Shown here one piece after another: positions 21,036 through 29,296 of a stretch of 64,000 bases of DNA. Both the position numbers and the translations under genes were made by a program. Source of the DNA: Umezawaea beigongshangensis (GTDB lineage: Bacteria; Actinomycetota; Actinomycetes; Mycobacteriales; Pseudonocardiaceae); contig NZ_JAEIOJ010000001.1 in the NCBI RefSeq assembly GCF_016464305.1, positions 332,685 to 396,684 of the forward strand, written 5' to 3'. A model generated the notes under the pieces. It did not search any database and had not been told where the DNA came from. It saw only the letters and a list, made by a program, of their open reading frames with translations. Positions within the stretch are counted from its first letter, which is position 1, and every line of letters begins with the position of its first letter.

Positions 21036-22325
21036 TCAGGCGACGCCGGGGACCTCCACCAGTTCCACCCGCAGCCCACCGGCGTCCAGGACCGCTCCCG
21101 CGCCGGCCGAGACGAGCGCCACCGCCGCACCGGCGGAGGCCAGGCGCACCGCCGTGCCGGCGTCGCCCGCGGTGATCCGGGTGCCGGGGCGCAGCAGGTG
21201 CCGCACCTGCTCCACGCACTCCGGCACGCCCACGACCGTCGACGCGCGGCGCAGCTCCGCCTCGGCGCGCGGGGTCCGCAGGTCGGCCGCGCCGGGGCCC
21301 AGGCCGATGACGGCGAGCCGTCCGCGCGGCAGGATGCGGGCGGCGGCCACGGTGACCCGGTCGCCGGTGACCTTCTCCACCGCCATCTCCACCCGCGCGC
21401 CGGAGGCCAGCGCCATCGCGCCGTGCAGCGCGGCGGCCTCGGCGACGCTCGCCGTGCCCACCTCGGCCAGCACGGCGCTGCTCGGGTTGGGGACGTCGAC
21501 GACGGCCAGCGAGGCGGCGGGGTAGGTCAGCAGCGGCGCGGTCGTGTCGTCGTGCCAGAAGCCCCAGTCCTCGACCGCCTCGACGATGCCGCGCTCACCG
21601 GCCTTGTTCTCGCTGGTCGCGAACGCCCGGACGGCCCGCAGGTCGAGACCGCCGCGCAGCTCCAGCTCGGACAGGGCGGACGCGACGGCCGTCGTCGTGA
21701 CGCCGCGCGAGGAGCCCAGGCCCACGACGAGGGTGCGCGGCACGAGCCGCACCCTGTCCTCCCGGTGGGGCCCCTCCGGCCTGCGGTCGTCCACGACGAC
21801 CGTCCACACCCCGCGGGCGTGCGCGCCGTCCGCGGCGAGCACGACGTTGTCCGGCAGCGCGGGAAGCGGGAAGTTCAGCGGGTTGGCCAGCACCACCGGT
21901 TCCCCGCTCGCGAGCGCCGCGCCGCAGCCCTCGACGTCGCCGTCGACGCTGGCGTCGAGGAGTTCCACGAGGTCGTCCAGCGGGGTGCGCTCGACACCCC
22001 TGGTCACGACGGGCACGCTGCCGCGCAGCTCGGCGATCCGGTCGGTGAGCGCGCCGCCGTCGCCGACCAGCGCCACGGCGAACGCGCCGGCGTCGTCCAC
22101 GCAGATCACCGCGGGGTCGGACTGCCGGTCCCGCAGCAGCGGCGCGACGAGCCGCACGGCGGCCTCGGTCGGCAGGAACAGCACGGCCGCGCCGAGCTGC
22201 GGCCAGAGCCGGTGCAGCGCCGGGCGCACCGGGCCGTCCGGAACCACCACGTCGGGGCCGAGGAACGCGGCGAGGTCGGCCGCGGCGCGGCGGCCCGCCT
22301 CGGTGGCCGCGAAGAGACCGATCAC
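21036..22325 (-). CDS. cbiG: CbiG-like protein with truncated CobJ domain
   Basis: A 429-residue fusion. The first ~330 residues match CbiG (cobalt-precorrin-5A hydrolase), which opens the delta-lactone in corrin synthesis. The last ~95 resemble only the N-lobe of the CobJ methyltransferase: GRLAVIGLGPGAADL is intact, the later SSGDPG-type motif has become SAGAGA, and the protein ends at PGVA where a full CobJ would continue another ~140 residues. The C-lobe is not present in another frame downstream. GTG start overlaps the cobL stop. Confidence 0.8.
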   Translation of the reverse strand: MIGLFAATEAGRRAAADLAAFLGPDVVVPDGPVRPALHRLWPQLGAAVLFLPTEAAVRLVAPLLRDRQSDPAVICVDDAGAFAVALVGDGGALTDRIAELRGSVPVVTRGVERTPLDDLVELLDASVDGDVEGCGAALASGEPVVLANPLNFPLPALPDNVVLAADGAHARGVWTVVVDDRRPEGPHREDRVRLVPRTLVVGLGSSRGVTTTAVASALSELELRGGLDLRAVRAFATSENKAGERGIVEAVEDWGFWHDDTTAPLLTYPAASLAVVDVPNPSSAVLAEVGTASVAEAAALHGAMALASGARVEMAVEKVTGDRVTVAAARILPRGRLAVIGLGPGAADLRTPRAEAELRRASTVVGVPECVEQVRHLLRPGTRITAGDAGTAVRLASAGAAVALVSAGAGAVLDAGGLRVELVEVPGVA

Positions 22326-23512
22326 CGCTTCCTCCCGACGAGCACCAGCGCGGGACGGACGGGGGCGAACCCGACGCCGCCCCCCGGCAGGTCCTCCAGG
22401 GGCGCGGCGGTGAGCTGCACGCCGCTCACGTCGTACCCGGCGTCGCGCAGCGCGTCCCGCACCGGGCCGACCTCGTCGAGCGCGTGCGGGGCCACGACGA
22501 TCCGGCGCGCGCCCGACGTCGCGCAGGCGCGCACCACGGCCGGGCCGCCGGCGCCGACGAACACCGCGTCCGGGCGGGGCAGCCGTCCGACGGCGTCCCG
22601 CGGGTCGGACTCCTCGACCCGCACGTCCACGCCGTGCGCGGCGGCGTTGGCGACGATCCGCACGCCCTGCACCGGGTCGGACTCGACGGCGACGACCGCC
22701 GCGCCGAGCCGGGCGCACTCGACGCCGATCTCCCCTGAGCCCGCTCCGACGTCCCACACGAGCGTCCCCGGCCGGGGTTCGAGCCGCGCGAGCACGACGG
22801 CCCGCAGCTCGGCGGAGCGGACGCCGTCGCGAGAGGCGAACTCGCTCTCCGGCAGCGCCCACCCGTCCACGAGCTCCCCACCGGCCAGCCAGACGTCCTT
22901 CGGCGCGGCGTTCGCGTCGGCCAGGCACACCACCACGTTCGAGTCGTACCAGTGCCGCACGACCGCGTCGGCGGGGTCCACCGCGGACACCCGCTGCGCC
23001 GGGCCACCGGGGTCCTCCACGACGACGAGCACCCGCCGCCAGCCGTCCAGGCCGCGCCCGAGCTCCGCCGGTCCGGCGCCGGGCGTCGTGAGCACGACGA
23101 CGGCGGGCCGCGCGCGGCACACGTTCAGCGCCTGGCCGAGCGACCCGGCGCGCGCGGTGCTGACCACCGCGACGTCGTCCCAGGAGCGCCCGGCGGCGGC
23201 CACGGCGTGCTGCACGACCGACAGCGACGGCAGCACGGCGACGCGCAGCCCGCGTTCCCGCAGGGGCGTGACGACGCCGAAGCAGCCGGGGTCGCCGGAG
23301 GTGAGCACGACGGCCGGGCCGTCGGCGTCGGTGTGCGCGGCGAGAGCGTCGGCCGCGGGTCCGAACGGGTGCAGGTCGAGGGTCCTGGCGTCGCGCGGGG
23401 CGTACGCGGCGAGGTGCTCGCGCGAGCCGACGACGAGTCGGGCACCGGTCAGCGCGGCCTGGCCGCCGGGCGGCAGTCCGCGCGCGTCGACACCGATCAC
23501 CGTGACGGTCAT
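22322..23512 (-). CDS. cobL: Precorrin-6Y C5,15-methyltransferase CobL
   Basis: A 396-residue CbiE-CbiT fusion that methylates C5 and C15 and decarboxylates C12 of precorrin-6B. The CbiE half has VIGVDARGLPPGG and TSGDPGCFGV; the CbiT half has a Rossmann SAM motif VWDVGAGSGEIGVECA. Usual length and domain order. It overlaps cbiG by 4 bases and is 17 bases from cobM. Confidence 0.93.
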   Translation of the reverse strand: MTVTVIGVDARGLPPGGQAALTGARLVVGSREHLAAYAPRDARTLDLHPFGPAADALAAHTDADGPAVVLTSGDPGCFGVVTPLRERGLRVAVLPSLSVVQHAVAAAGRSWDDVAVVSTARAGSLGQALNVCRARPAVVVLTTPGAGPAELGRGLDGWRRVLVVVEDPGGPAQRVSAVDPADAVVRHWYDSNVVVCLADANAAPKDVWLAGGELVDGWALPESEFASRDGVRSAELRAVVLARLEPRPGTLVWDVGAGSGEIGVECARLGAAVVAVESDPVQGVRIVANAAAHGVDVRVEESDPRDAVGRLPRPDAVFVGAGGPAVVRACATSGARRIVVAPHALDEVGPVRDALRDAGYDVSGVQLTAAPLEDLPGGGVGFAPVRPALVLVGRKR

Positions 23513-23529
23513 GGGGTGCAGTCCACCAC

Positions 23530-24663
23530 TCAGCCGGTGCGCTTGGCCTTGCGGGTCCGGCCCGTGCCGGAGGGCTTCTTCGCCCCACCGGTGCTGGCCT
23601 GCACGGACGGGGTGCGCTTGCTCGCGGCGACGACGCGGCGGGGCTTCTGGGCCTGCTCGCCGTCACCCGCGGGGGCGTCGGCCTTCGCGCGGTTGCGGCG
23701 CGCGGTCTCCTGCCAGTCGTGCACGGCCGACCACGCGGCGGCGGCCGTGCCGGACTCGGCGGGCGGGGTCGCGCCGAGGGGAACGTCGGCGGTGACGGTG
23801 GCGGTGACGGTGGCGGTGACGGCCTCCGCGGCCGCCGGGACCTCGGGCTCCGCGCCCGGCTCCCCGGCGGTCTCCGTGCGCGCGGCGCCCCTGGCCAGCC
23901 CGGCGCGGCGCGACCACCGGGTCGGCTTCGCGCGCCGCGCGGACTCGGCGTCCTCGCCCTCGGACCGGCGGAAGCGCGGGCGGCCCGCGCCGCCGCGCAG
24001 CTCGGCGCCCACCAGGAACAGCGCGGCGCGGTAGAGCTTGTGCTCCTTGACGCTGTTCTCCAGCTCGCCCAGCGTCGTGTGCACGACGGTCTCCTCGGCG
24101 GTGGTCACCTTCACCACGACCACGACCGGGGTGTCCTCCGGGTAGCCGCCCGCGCGCAGCCGCTCGGCCAGCTGGCCGGCGCGCGCCGCGGACAGGTGCA
24201 CGGCCATCGCGCCACCGGGACCGGCGAGGTCGGCGATCCGGTCGGCCGCCTCCGGCCCGGCGACGACGACCGACGCGCTCAGCTCGCGGCCGATCGCGGC
24301 GGTGGCCGCGGCGAACTGCGGCACGCCGGGGACGATCTCGACCTCCAGGCCGAGGCGCTGGCAGACGTCGTGCTGCTCCTGCACGCCGCCCCACAGCGTC
24401 GGGTCGCCGGAGTACAGCCGCACGACCCTCGACCGGCTGGCCGCGGCCCTGCGGTAGACCTCCACGACCTCGTCCGCCGACACGCGGGAGAAGTCGACCA
24501 GCTCGGCGCCCGCCGCGGCGTGCTCGCGAACGCACTCCTGGTCGACCGCGCCCGGTGCCCACAGCACGACGTCCGCCTCCGCGATGCGCCGGGCGGCGCG
24601 CAGCGTCAGCAGGTCGGCGGCGCCGGGGCCAGCCCCGACGAAGGAGACACGGCCAGTCGTCAC
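23530..24663 (-). CDS. cobM: CobM-like precorrin-4 C11-methyltransferase
   Basis: A 377-residue protein whose first ~225 residues are a CobM/CbiF tetrapyrrole methylase (SFVGAGPGAADLLT; SGDPTLWG; VPGVPQF). Compared with the family from memory, ~12 residues are missing after GREL, removing the conserved Q(T/S)xIxTRxxG(R/K)TPMP segment near the active site. The last ~150 residues are a basic, Ala/Thr/Pro-rich, probably disordered tail. Activity is therefore uncertain. The GTG start has GGGGAG upstream. Confidence 0.75.
   Translation of the reverse strand: MTTGRVSFVGAGPGAADLLTLRAARRIAEADVVLWAPGAVDQECVREHAAAGAELVDFSRVSADEVVEVYRRAAASRSRVVRLYSGDPTLWGGVQEQHDVCQRLGLEVEIVPGVPQFAAATAAIGRELSASVVVAGPEAADRIADLAGPGGAMAVHLSAARAGQLAERLRAGGYPEDTPVVVVVKVTTAEETVVHTTLGELENSVKEHKLYRAALFLVGAELRGGAGRPRFRRSEGEDAESARRAKPTRWSRRAGLARGAARTETAGEPGAEPEVPAAAEAVTATVTATVTADVPLGATPPAESGTAAAAWSAVHDWQETARRNRAKADAPAGDGEQAQKPRRVVAASKRTPSVQASTGGAKKPSGTGRTRKAKRTG
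23787..23820. repeat. Repeat inside cobM tail
   Basis: GGTGACGGTGGC (plus strand) repeated about 2.7 times encodes the VTATVTATV stretch of the CobM tail. In-frame slippage repeat. Confidence 0.7.
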
Positions 24664-24753
24664 AACTGCTCCCCACGAGATGATCTGCGACACGAGCGGG
24701 CGAGAGCTGTCAGCGACCTCGCGCAGGCGACGACCGTACCGTCCTGTCCCGAC

Positions 24754-26130
24754 TCACGAGCGAGCAGCCTCGCGGCGTGCGGGGGCCGCGCCGCACGCCC
24801 GGACGAACCGCATCACCGACTCGGGTGACGCCGCCGGATGCGTGTGCAGGTAGGAGGCGTGGACGCCGCCGACGACGAAACCCTCGGCCACCGCACGCCG
24901 GTCGTGTCCCCGCCAGCGCCACGCGGGCGGCTCCCCGGTCCCCGGCGTCAGCACCGTGCGGTGGAACTCGTGGCCGGTGAGCCGGGTGCCGGCCGCGTGC
25001 AGCACGGAGTCCTCCGTCGCCAGCGCGTCGCGGTAGCCCAGCACGAGCCGGGGCGACATGGCCGCGTCGGCGTCGAGCACCCCGCACATGGGCAGGCCGT
25101 CGAGCTGCCGCGCCAGGTACAGCAGCCCACCGCACTCGGCGTGCACGGGCCCGCCGGAGCGGGCGAAGGCGGCGACGTCGGCGCGCAGCGACTCGTTGGC
25201 GGACAGCGCGTCGGCGTGCTGCTCGGGGAACCCGCCGGGCAGCACGAGGCCCGCCGTCCCCCCTGGCAGCGCCTCGTCGCGCAGCGGGTCGACGACGGCG
25301 ACGTCCGCCCCGGCGGCGCGCAGCAGCTCCACGTGCTCGGCGTAGCCGAAGGTGAACGCCGCTCCCCCGGCGACGGCGATCACCGGGGTGCCCGGCGCGC
25401 GGCGCACCTCCTGCTCGGGGTTCCACGCCGGGACGGCGAGCGGGGGCGCGGTGGCGGCCAGGCGGCGCACCGCGTCGAGGTCGACGTGCGCGGCGACGGA
25501 CGCGGCGACCGCGTCGACGGCGGCGCGGGCGGCCGGACCGTGCTCGGCGGCGGTGACCAGCCCGAGGTGCCGGGAGGGCAGCGCGAACGCGGGGTCGCGC
25601 GGCAGGACGCCCACGACCTCCAGGCCCACCTCGGCGCACGCCTGCCGCAGCACCTGCTCGTGCCGCGGCGAGCCGACCTGGTTGAGCACCACCGCGCCGA
25701 TCCGCACGCTCGGGTCGTAGCCGCGGAAGCCGTGCAGCAGCGCCGCGAGGCTGCGGCTCTGCCCGCGGGCGTCCACGACGAACAGCACGGGCGCGCTGAG
25801 CAGCTTCGCGACGTGCGCGGTGGAGCCGACGCCCTCGGTGTCCACCCGGCCGTCGAACAGGCCCATGACGCCCTCGACCACGGCGACGTCGCAGCCGCGG
25901 GCCCCGGCGGCGAACAGCGACGCGACGCGCTGCTCGCCCACCATGACCGGGTCGAGGTTGCGGCCCGGCCGCCCGGCGGCGAGGCCGTGGTAGCCGGGGT
26001 CGATGTAGTCGGGACCGACCTTGAACGGCGCGACGCGGTCGCCGGCGGCGCGCAGTGCGGCCATCAGCCCGGTGGCGACGGTGGTCTTGCCGCTGCCCGA
26101 CGCGGGTGCGGCGACCACCAGCCGGTTCAC
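24754..26130 (-). CDS. cobB: Cobyrinic acid a,c-diamide synthase CobB
   Basis: A 458-residue ATP- and glutamine-dependent amidase acting on the a and c carboxylates of (hydrogeno)cobyrinate. The P-loop-like APASGSGKTT lies at the N-terminus, and the glutamine amidotransferase domain carries HAECGGLLYL (nucleophile Cys) and a conserved His in HASYLHTH. GTG 26130 overlaps the cobO stop by 4 bases. Corresponds in position to Rv2848c. Confidence 0.95.
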   Translation of the reverse strand: MNRLVVAAPASGSGKTTVATGLMAALRAAGDRVAPFKVGPDYIDPGYHGLAAGRPGRNLDPVMVGEQRVASLFAAGARGCDVAVVEGVMGLFDGRVDTEGVGSTAHVAKLLSAPVLFVVDARGQSRSLAALLHGFRGYDPSVRIGAVVLNQVGSPRHEQVLRQACAEVGLEVVGVLPRDPAFALPSRHLGLVTAAEHGPAARAAVDAVAASVAAHVDLDAVRRLAATAPPLAVPAWNPEQEVRRAPGTPVIAVAGGAAFTFGYAEHVELLRAAGADVAVVDPLRDEALPGGTAGLVLPGGFPEQHADALSANESLRADVAAFARSGGPVHAECGGLLYLARQLDGLPMCGVLDADAAMSPRLVLGYRDALATEDSVLHAAGTRLTGHEFHRTVLTPGTGEPPAWRWRGHDRRAVAEGFVVGGVHASYLHTHPAASPESVMRFVRACGAAPARREAARS

Positions 26131-26741
26131 CACTCGATCCCCCGCTGGCCCTTCTGCCCGGCGTCCATGGGGTGCTTGACCTTCGTCATCTCCACGACCA
26201 GGTCGGCGGCGTCGACCAGCGCCTGCGGGGCGTACCGGCCGGTGATCACGACGTGCTGGTGGCCGGGGCGGTCGCGCAGCACCGACACCACCTCGTCGAC
26301 GTCGATCCAGCCCCAGTGCAGCGGGTAGGTGAACTCGTCCAGCACGTACAGGCCGTGCCGCGCCTCGCCGATGCGCCGCGCGATCTCGCGCCAGCCCTCC
26401 AGCGCGGCGGCGGCGTGGTCGTCCTCGGTGCCCTGCTTGCGGCTCCAGGACCACCCCTCGCCCATCTTGTGCCACTCCACCGGGCCGCCCTCGCCGGTCT
26501 CCTCGTGCACCCGGCCGAGCGCGCGGAACGCCGACTCCTCGCCGACCTTCCACTTGGCGGACTTGACGAACTGGAACACCCCGATGTCCCAGCCCTGGTT
26601 CCAGCCGCGCAGCGCGAGGCCGAACGCGGCGGTGGACTTGCCCTTCATCTCACCGGTGTGCAGCACCACCAGCGGCCGGTTGCGGCGCTGGCGGGTGGTC
26701 ATGCCGTCGGCGGGCACGACGGTCGGCTGTCCCTGTGGCAC
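26127..26741 (-). CDS. cobO: Cob(I)alamin adenosyltransferase CobO
   Basis: A 204-residue CobA/BtuR-type corrinoid adenosyltransferase adding the 5'-deoxyadenosyl ligand. The P-loop HTGEMKGKST sits near residues 28-36; VQFVKSAKW-type and DEFTYPLHWGW segments match the family. The GTG start has AGGAGT 5 bases upstream, starting 8 bases after the chelatase stop; the end overlaps cobB. Corresponds to Rv2849c. Confidence 0.95.
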   Translation of the reverse strand: MPQGQPTVVPADGMTTRQRRNRPLVVLHTGEMKGKSTAAFGLALRGWNQGWDIGVFQFVKSAKWKVGEESAFRALGRVHEETGEGGPVEWHKMGEGWSWSRKQGTEDDHAAAALEGWREIARRIGEARHGLYVLDEFTYPLHWGWIDVDEVVSVLRDRPGHQHVVITGRYAPQALVDAADLVVEMTKVKHPMDAGQKGQRGIEW

Positions 26742-26749
26742 GACGACTC

Positions 26750-28783
26750 CTAGGCTGCTCGGGCGGCGCGGACGACTCCGGCCACCTGGTCGGCTGACAG
26801 CTCCTCCAGCCGCAGGCACGCGGCGTTCATCGTGACGGCGAGCCGCGCCGCGAGCCCCAGCCGCACGTGGCCGGACTCGCAGTCGACGACCACCGCCGCC
26901 ACGCCGTCGGCGGCCAGCAGCGCGGCGGCGCGGGTGGCGTCTCCGCCCGGATCGCCCCCGGCTCCGGTGGCCGTGGCGCGACCGTCGGTGAGCAGCACCA
27001 GCAGCGGGCGGCGGCGCGGGTCGCGCACGCGCTCGACCTCCAGCACCCGGCGGGCGCGCAGCAGGCCGTCGGCGAGCGGGGTGCGCCCACCGGTGCGCAG
27101 GTCGCGCAGCCGTGCGGCGGCGGCGTCGACCGAGGTGGTCGGCGGCAGCGCGAGGTCGGCCTCCCGGCCGCGGAAGGTGACGACGCCGACCTTGTCGCGG
27201 CGCTGGTAGGCGTCGCGCAGCAGGGAGATCACCGCACCGGTGACGGCGGAGGTGCGCTGCCGGGCGGCCATCGAGCCGGAGGCGTCGACCACGAACAGGA
27301 CGAGGTTGCCCTCCTTGCCCTCGCGCACCGACCGGCGCAGGTCGCCGCCGCGCAGCACGAGCCCGGGACCGCTGCGCCCGCGCGCGGCCTGGTGCGGAGC
27401 CGCCGCGGCCAGCGTGCCCACGAGGTGCAGCCCCGAACCGTCCACGTCGGACGGCCGGACGACCCGTCCGGAGCGCGTCCTGGCGCGGGAGCGGCGACCC
27501 GGTGCGCCCTCGCCGACGCCGGGGACCTGGAGCAGCCTGGCGCGGAACGCCGGTGCCGGTGCGACCGGGGGACGCGGTGCCGCGCCGTTGCCGCCGGTGT
27601 CCGGGGTGGACGGTCCGGCCGACTGCTCCGGCCGCTGTCCGTCGTCGGGTCCTGGTCCGTCCTGGCCCCCGCCGTCAGGACCGTCGGGGCCGCCGTCAGG
27701 ACCGTCGGGACCGTCGGGACCACCACCGGGGCCGGGATCGTCGTCCGGGTCCTCGTCGGAACCGGTGTCGGCGTGCTCGGCCGCCCGACGCATCGCGTCG
27801 TCGAGCTGCTGCTCCTCCATCCCCGGCTCGTCGAAGGGGTCGCGGCGACGGCGGTGCGGCAGCGCGAGGCGCACGGCGGCCTCGACGTCGGCCTCCTCGA
27901 CGCGCCCGGCGCCGCGCCACGCCGCGTGCGCGGTCGCGGTGCGGGCCACGACCAGGTCGGCGCGCATCCCGTCGACCTCGAACGCCGCGCAGACCGCGGC
28001 GATGCGGCGCAGTTCCGAGTCGGGCAGCTCGACGTCCGGCAGCACCGCGCGGGCGCGCACGACGCGCTCGGCGAGGTCGGCGTCGGCGGACTTCCAGCGG
28101 GCGGCGAAGCCCTCGGGGTCGGCCTCGTGGGCGAGCCTGCGGCGGATCACCTCGGCGCGGGTGGGCACGTCGCGCGAGGCGCGGACGGCGACGGTGAGGC
28201 CGAACCGGTCGAGGAGCTGCGGGCGCAGCTCGCCCTCCTCCGGGTTCATGGTGCCGACCAGCAGGAACGACGCGGCGTGCGAGACGGACACGCCCTCCCG
28301 CTCGACGTGCGCGCGGCCCATGGCCGCGGCGTCGAGGAGCAGGTCGACCAGGTGGTCGTGCAGGAGGTTGACCTCGTCGACGTAGAGCACGCCGCGGTGC
28401 GCGGCGGCGAGCAGGCCCGGCTGGTAGGCCCGGACGCCCTCGGTGAGAGCGCGCTCCAGGTCCAGCGAGCCGACGAGCCGGTCCTCGGTGGCGCCGACGG
28501 GCAGCTCCACCAGTCGCGCGGGCCTGCGCTCGGGCTCGCTCGGCGGGTGCGGGCCGTCGGGGCAGGCGGTGTCGACGCGGGGGTCGCAGCCGAAGCGGCA
28601 GCCCGGCACGACGTCCAGCTCGGGGAGCAGGGCGGCCAGGGCGCGCACGATCGTCGACTTGGCGGTCCCCTTCTCACCCCTGACGAGGACTCCGCCGATG
28701 CCGGGGTGCACCGCGTTGAGCAGCAGTGCCAGCCTCAGGTCGTCGTGGCCGACGACGGCGGAGAAGGGAAAGCGCGAGGTCAT
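26750..28783 (-). CDS. Chelatase subunit, fused AAA+ and VWA domains
   Basis: A 677-residue Mg/Co-chelatase-type subunit. The N-terminal AAA+ ATPase (ChlI/BchI-like) has GEKGTAKST near residue 37 and Walker B YVDEVNLL; a Pro/Asp/Gly-rich linker (~340-420) leads to a VWA domain with a MIDAS DASGSM (FVVDASGSM). Such proteins drive metal insertion with a large CobN-type subunit not in this window. Likely cobalt rather than magnesium given the operon. Corresponds to Rv2850c. ATG 28783 follows AAGGA. Confidence 0.9.
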   Translation of the reverse strand: MTSRFPFSAVVGHDDLRLALLLNAVHPGIGGVLVRGEKGTAKSTIVRALAALLPELDVVPGCRFGCDPRVDTACPDGPHPPSEPERRPARLVELPVGATEDRLVGSLDLERALTEGVRAYQPGLLAAAHRGVLYVDEVNLLHDHLVDLLLDAAAMGRAHVEREGVSVSHAASFLLVGTMNPEEGELRPQLLDRFGLTVAVRASRDVPTRAEVIRRRLAHEADPEGFAARWKSADADLAERVVRARAVLPDVELPDSELRRIAAVCAAFEVDGMRADLVVARTATAHAAWRGAGRVEEADVEAAVRLALPHRRRRDPFDEPGMEEQQLDDAMRRAAEHADTGSDEDPDDDPGPGGGPDGPDGPDGGPDGPDGGGQDGPGPDDGQRPEQSAGPSTPDTGGNGAAPRPPVAPAPAFRARLLQVPGVGEGAPGRRSRARTRSGRVVRPSDVDGSGLHLVGTLAAAAPHQAARGRSGPGLVLRGGDLRRSVREGKEGNLVLFVVDASGSMAARQRTSAVTGAVISLLRDAYQRRDKVGVVTFRGREADLALPPTTSVDAAAARLRDLRTGGRTPLADGLLRARRVLEVERVRDPRRRPLLVLLTDGRATATGAGGDPGGDATRAAALLAADGVAAVVVDCESGHVRLGLAARLAVTMNAACLRLEELSADQVAGVVRAARAA

Positions 28784-28800
28784 GCGGGAGTTCCTTCCTC

Positions 28801-28912
28801 GGGTGTCCACGCCCGGGTCCGGTCACGAGGGGACGAGTTCCTGACTCCCGGACTCGCGCCCGGTCACAGTGGCGGGACCGCGCCGGACTCGCACCGGCTT
28901 CCTCGCACACCC
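28801..28912 (-). promoter_or_regulatory. Cobalamin riboswitch
   Basis: Read on the minus strand, the core contains GGAAGCCGGTG, then AGTCCGG, then CCCGCCACTGTGA, and near the 3' side GAGTCAGGAACTCG, matching the cobalamin riboswitch consensus. Closing stem P1 is GGGTGT (28907-28912) with ACACCC (28801-28806). It lies 17 bases before the chelatase start, so B12 likely represses the seven-gene operon, possibly by masking the ribosome-binding site. Confidence 0.9.
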
Positions 28913-28972
28913 CTCACAGCTCACGCATCGTCGCACCTGCGGGTGCGGTGACCAAGCCGCGAGCGAGAGCGA

Positions 28973-29170
28973 TCACACCGGGGCGGCGAACTCGGCGAAC
29001 GCGGCGGTGGCCTCGTCGGCCGTCCGCTCCAGCGCGGGCCGCTGCGCCGCCGCGTGCCGAACAGCCGCACCCCGGCCGACTCCTCCAGCTCCCGGCCCGG
29101 CCCCCGACGCCGCAGACGTCGCCCGGTTCACCGGTGAGCAGGTGGGCGAGCTGCGCGCGGGTGGTCGGCC
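28973..29170 (-). pseudogene. LysR-type regulator remnant
   Basis: Three pieces in three frames resemble a LysR helix-turn-helix: TRAQLAHLLTGEPG, then RELEESAGVRLFGTRR (compare RALEEELGVRLFERT), then RPALERTADEATAAFAEFAAP before a TGA at 28973-28975. They are in the right order and near-contiguous, so a decayed fragment of one LysR gene is the simplest reading. There is no effector domain. The remaining bases to the bioF start (29171-29296) hold nothing recognisable. Confidence 0.45.
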
Positions 29171-29296
29171 GCCCGGTCCCGGACAGCCGCCTCACCGGAC
29201 CACGACCCGGCGCAGGCCGGGGTCGGCGGCGGACACGAAGAGGTGGACGGGGGTGCGCACGCGCCGACCGCATCCGGCCGGTGCGAGACTGCCCCG

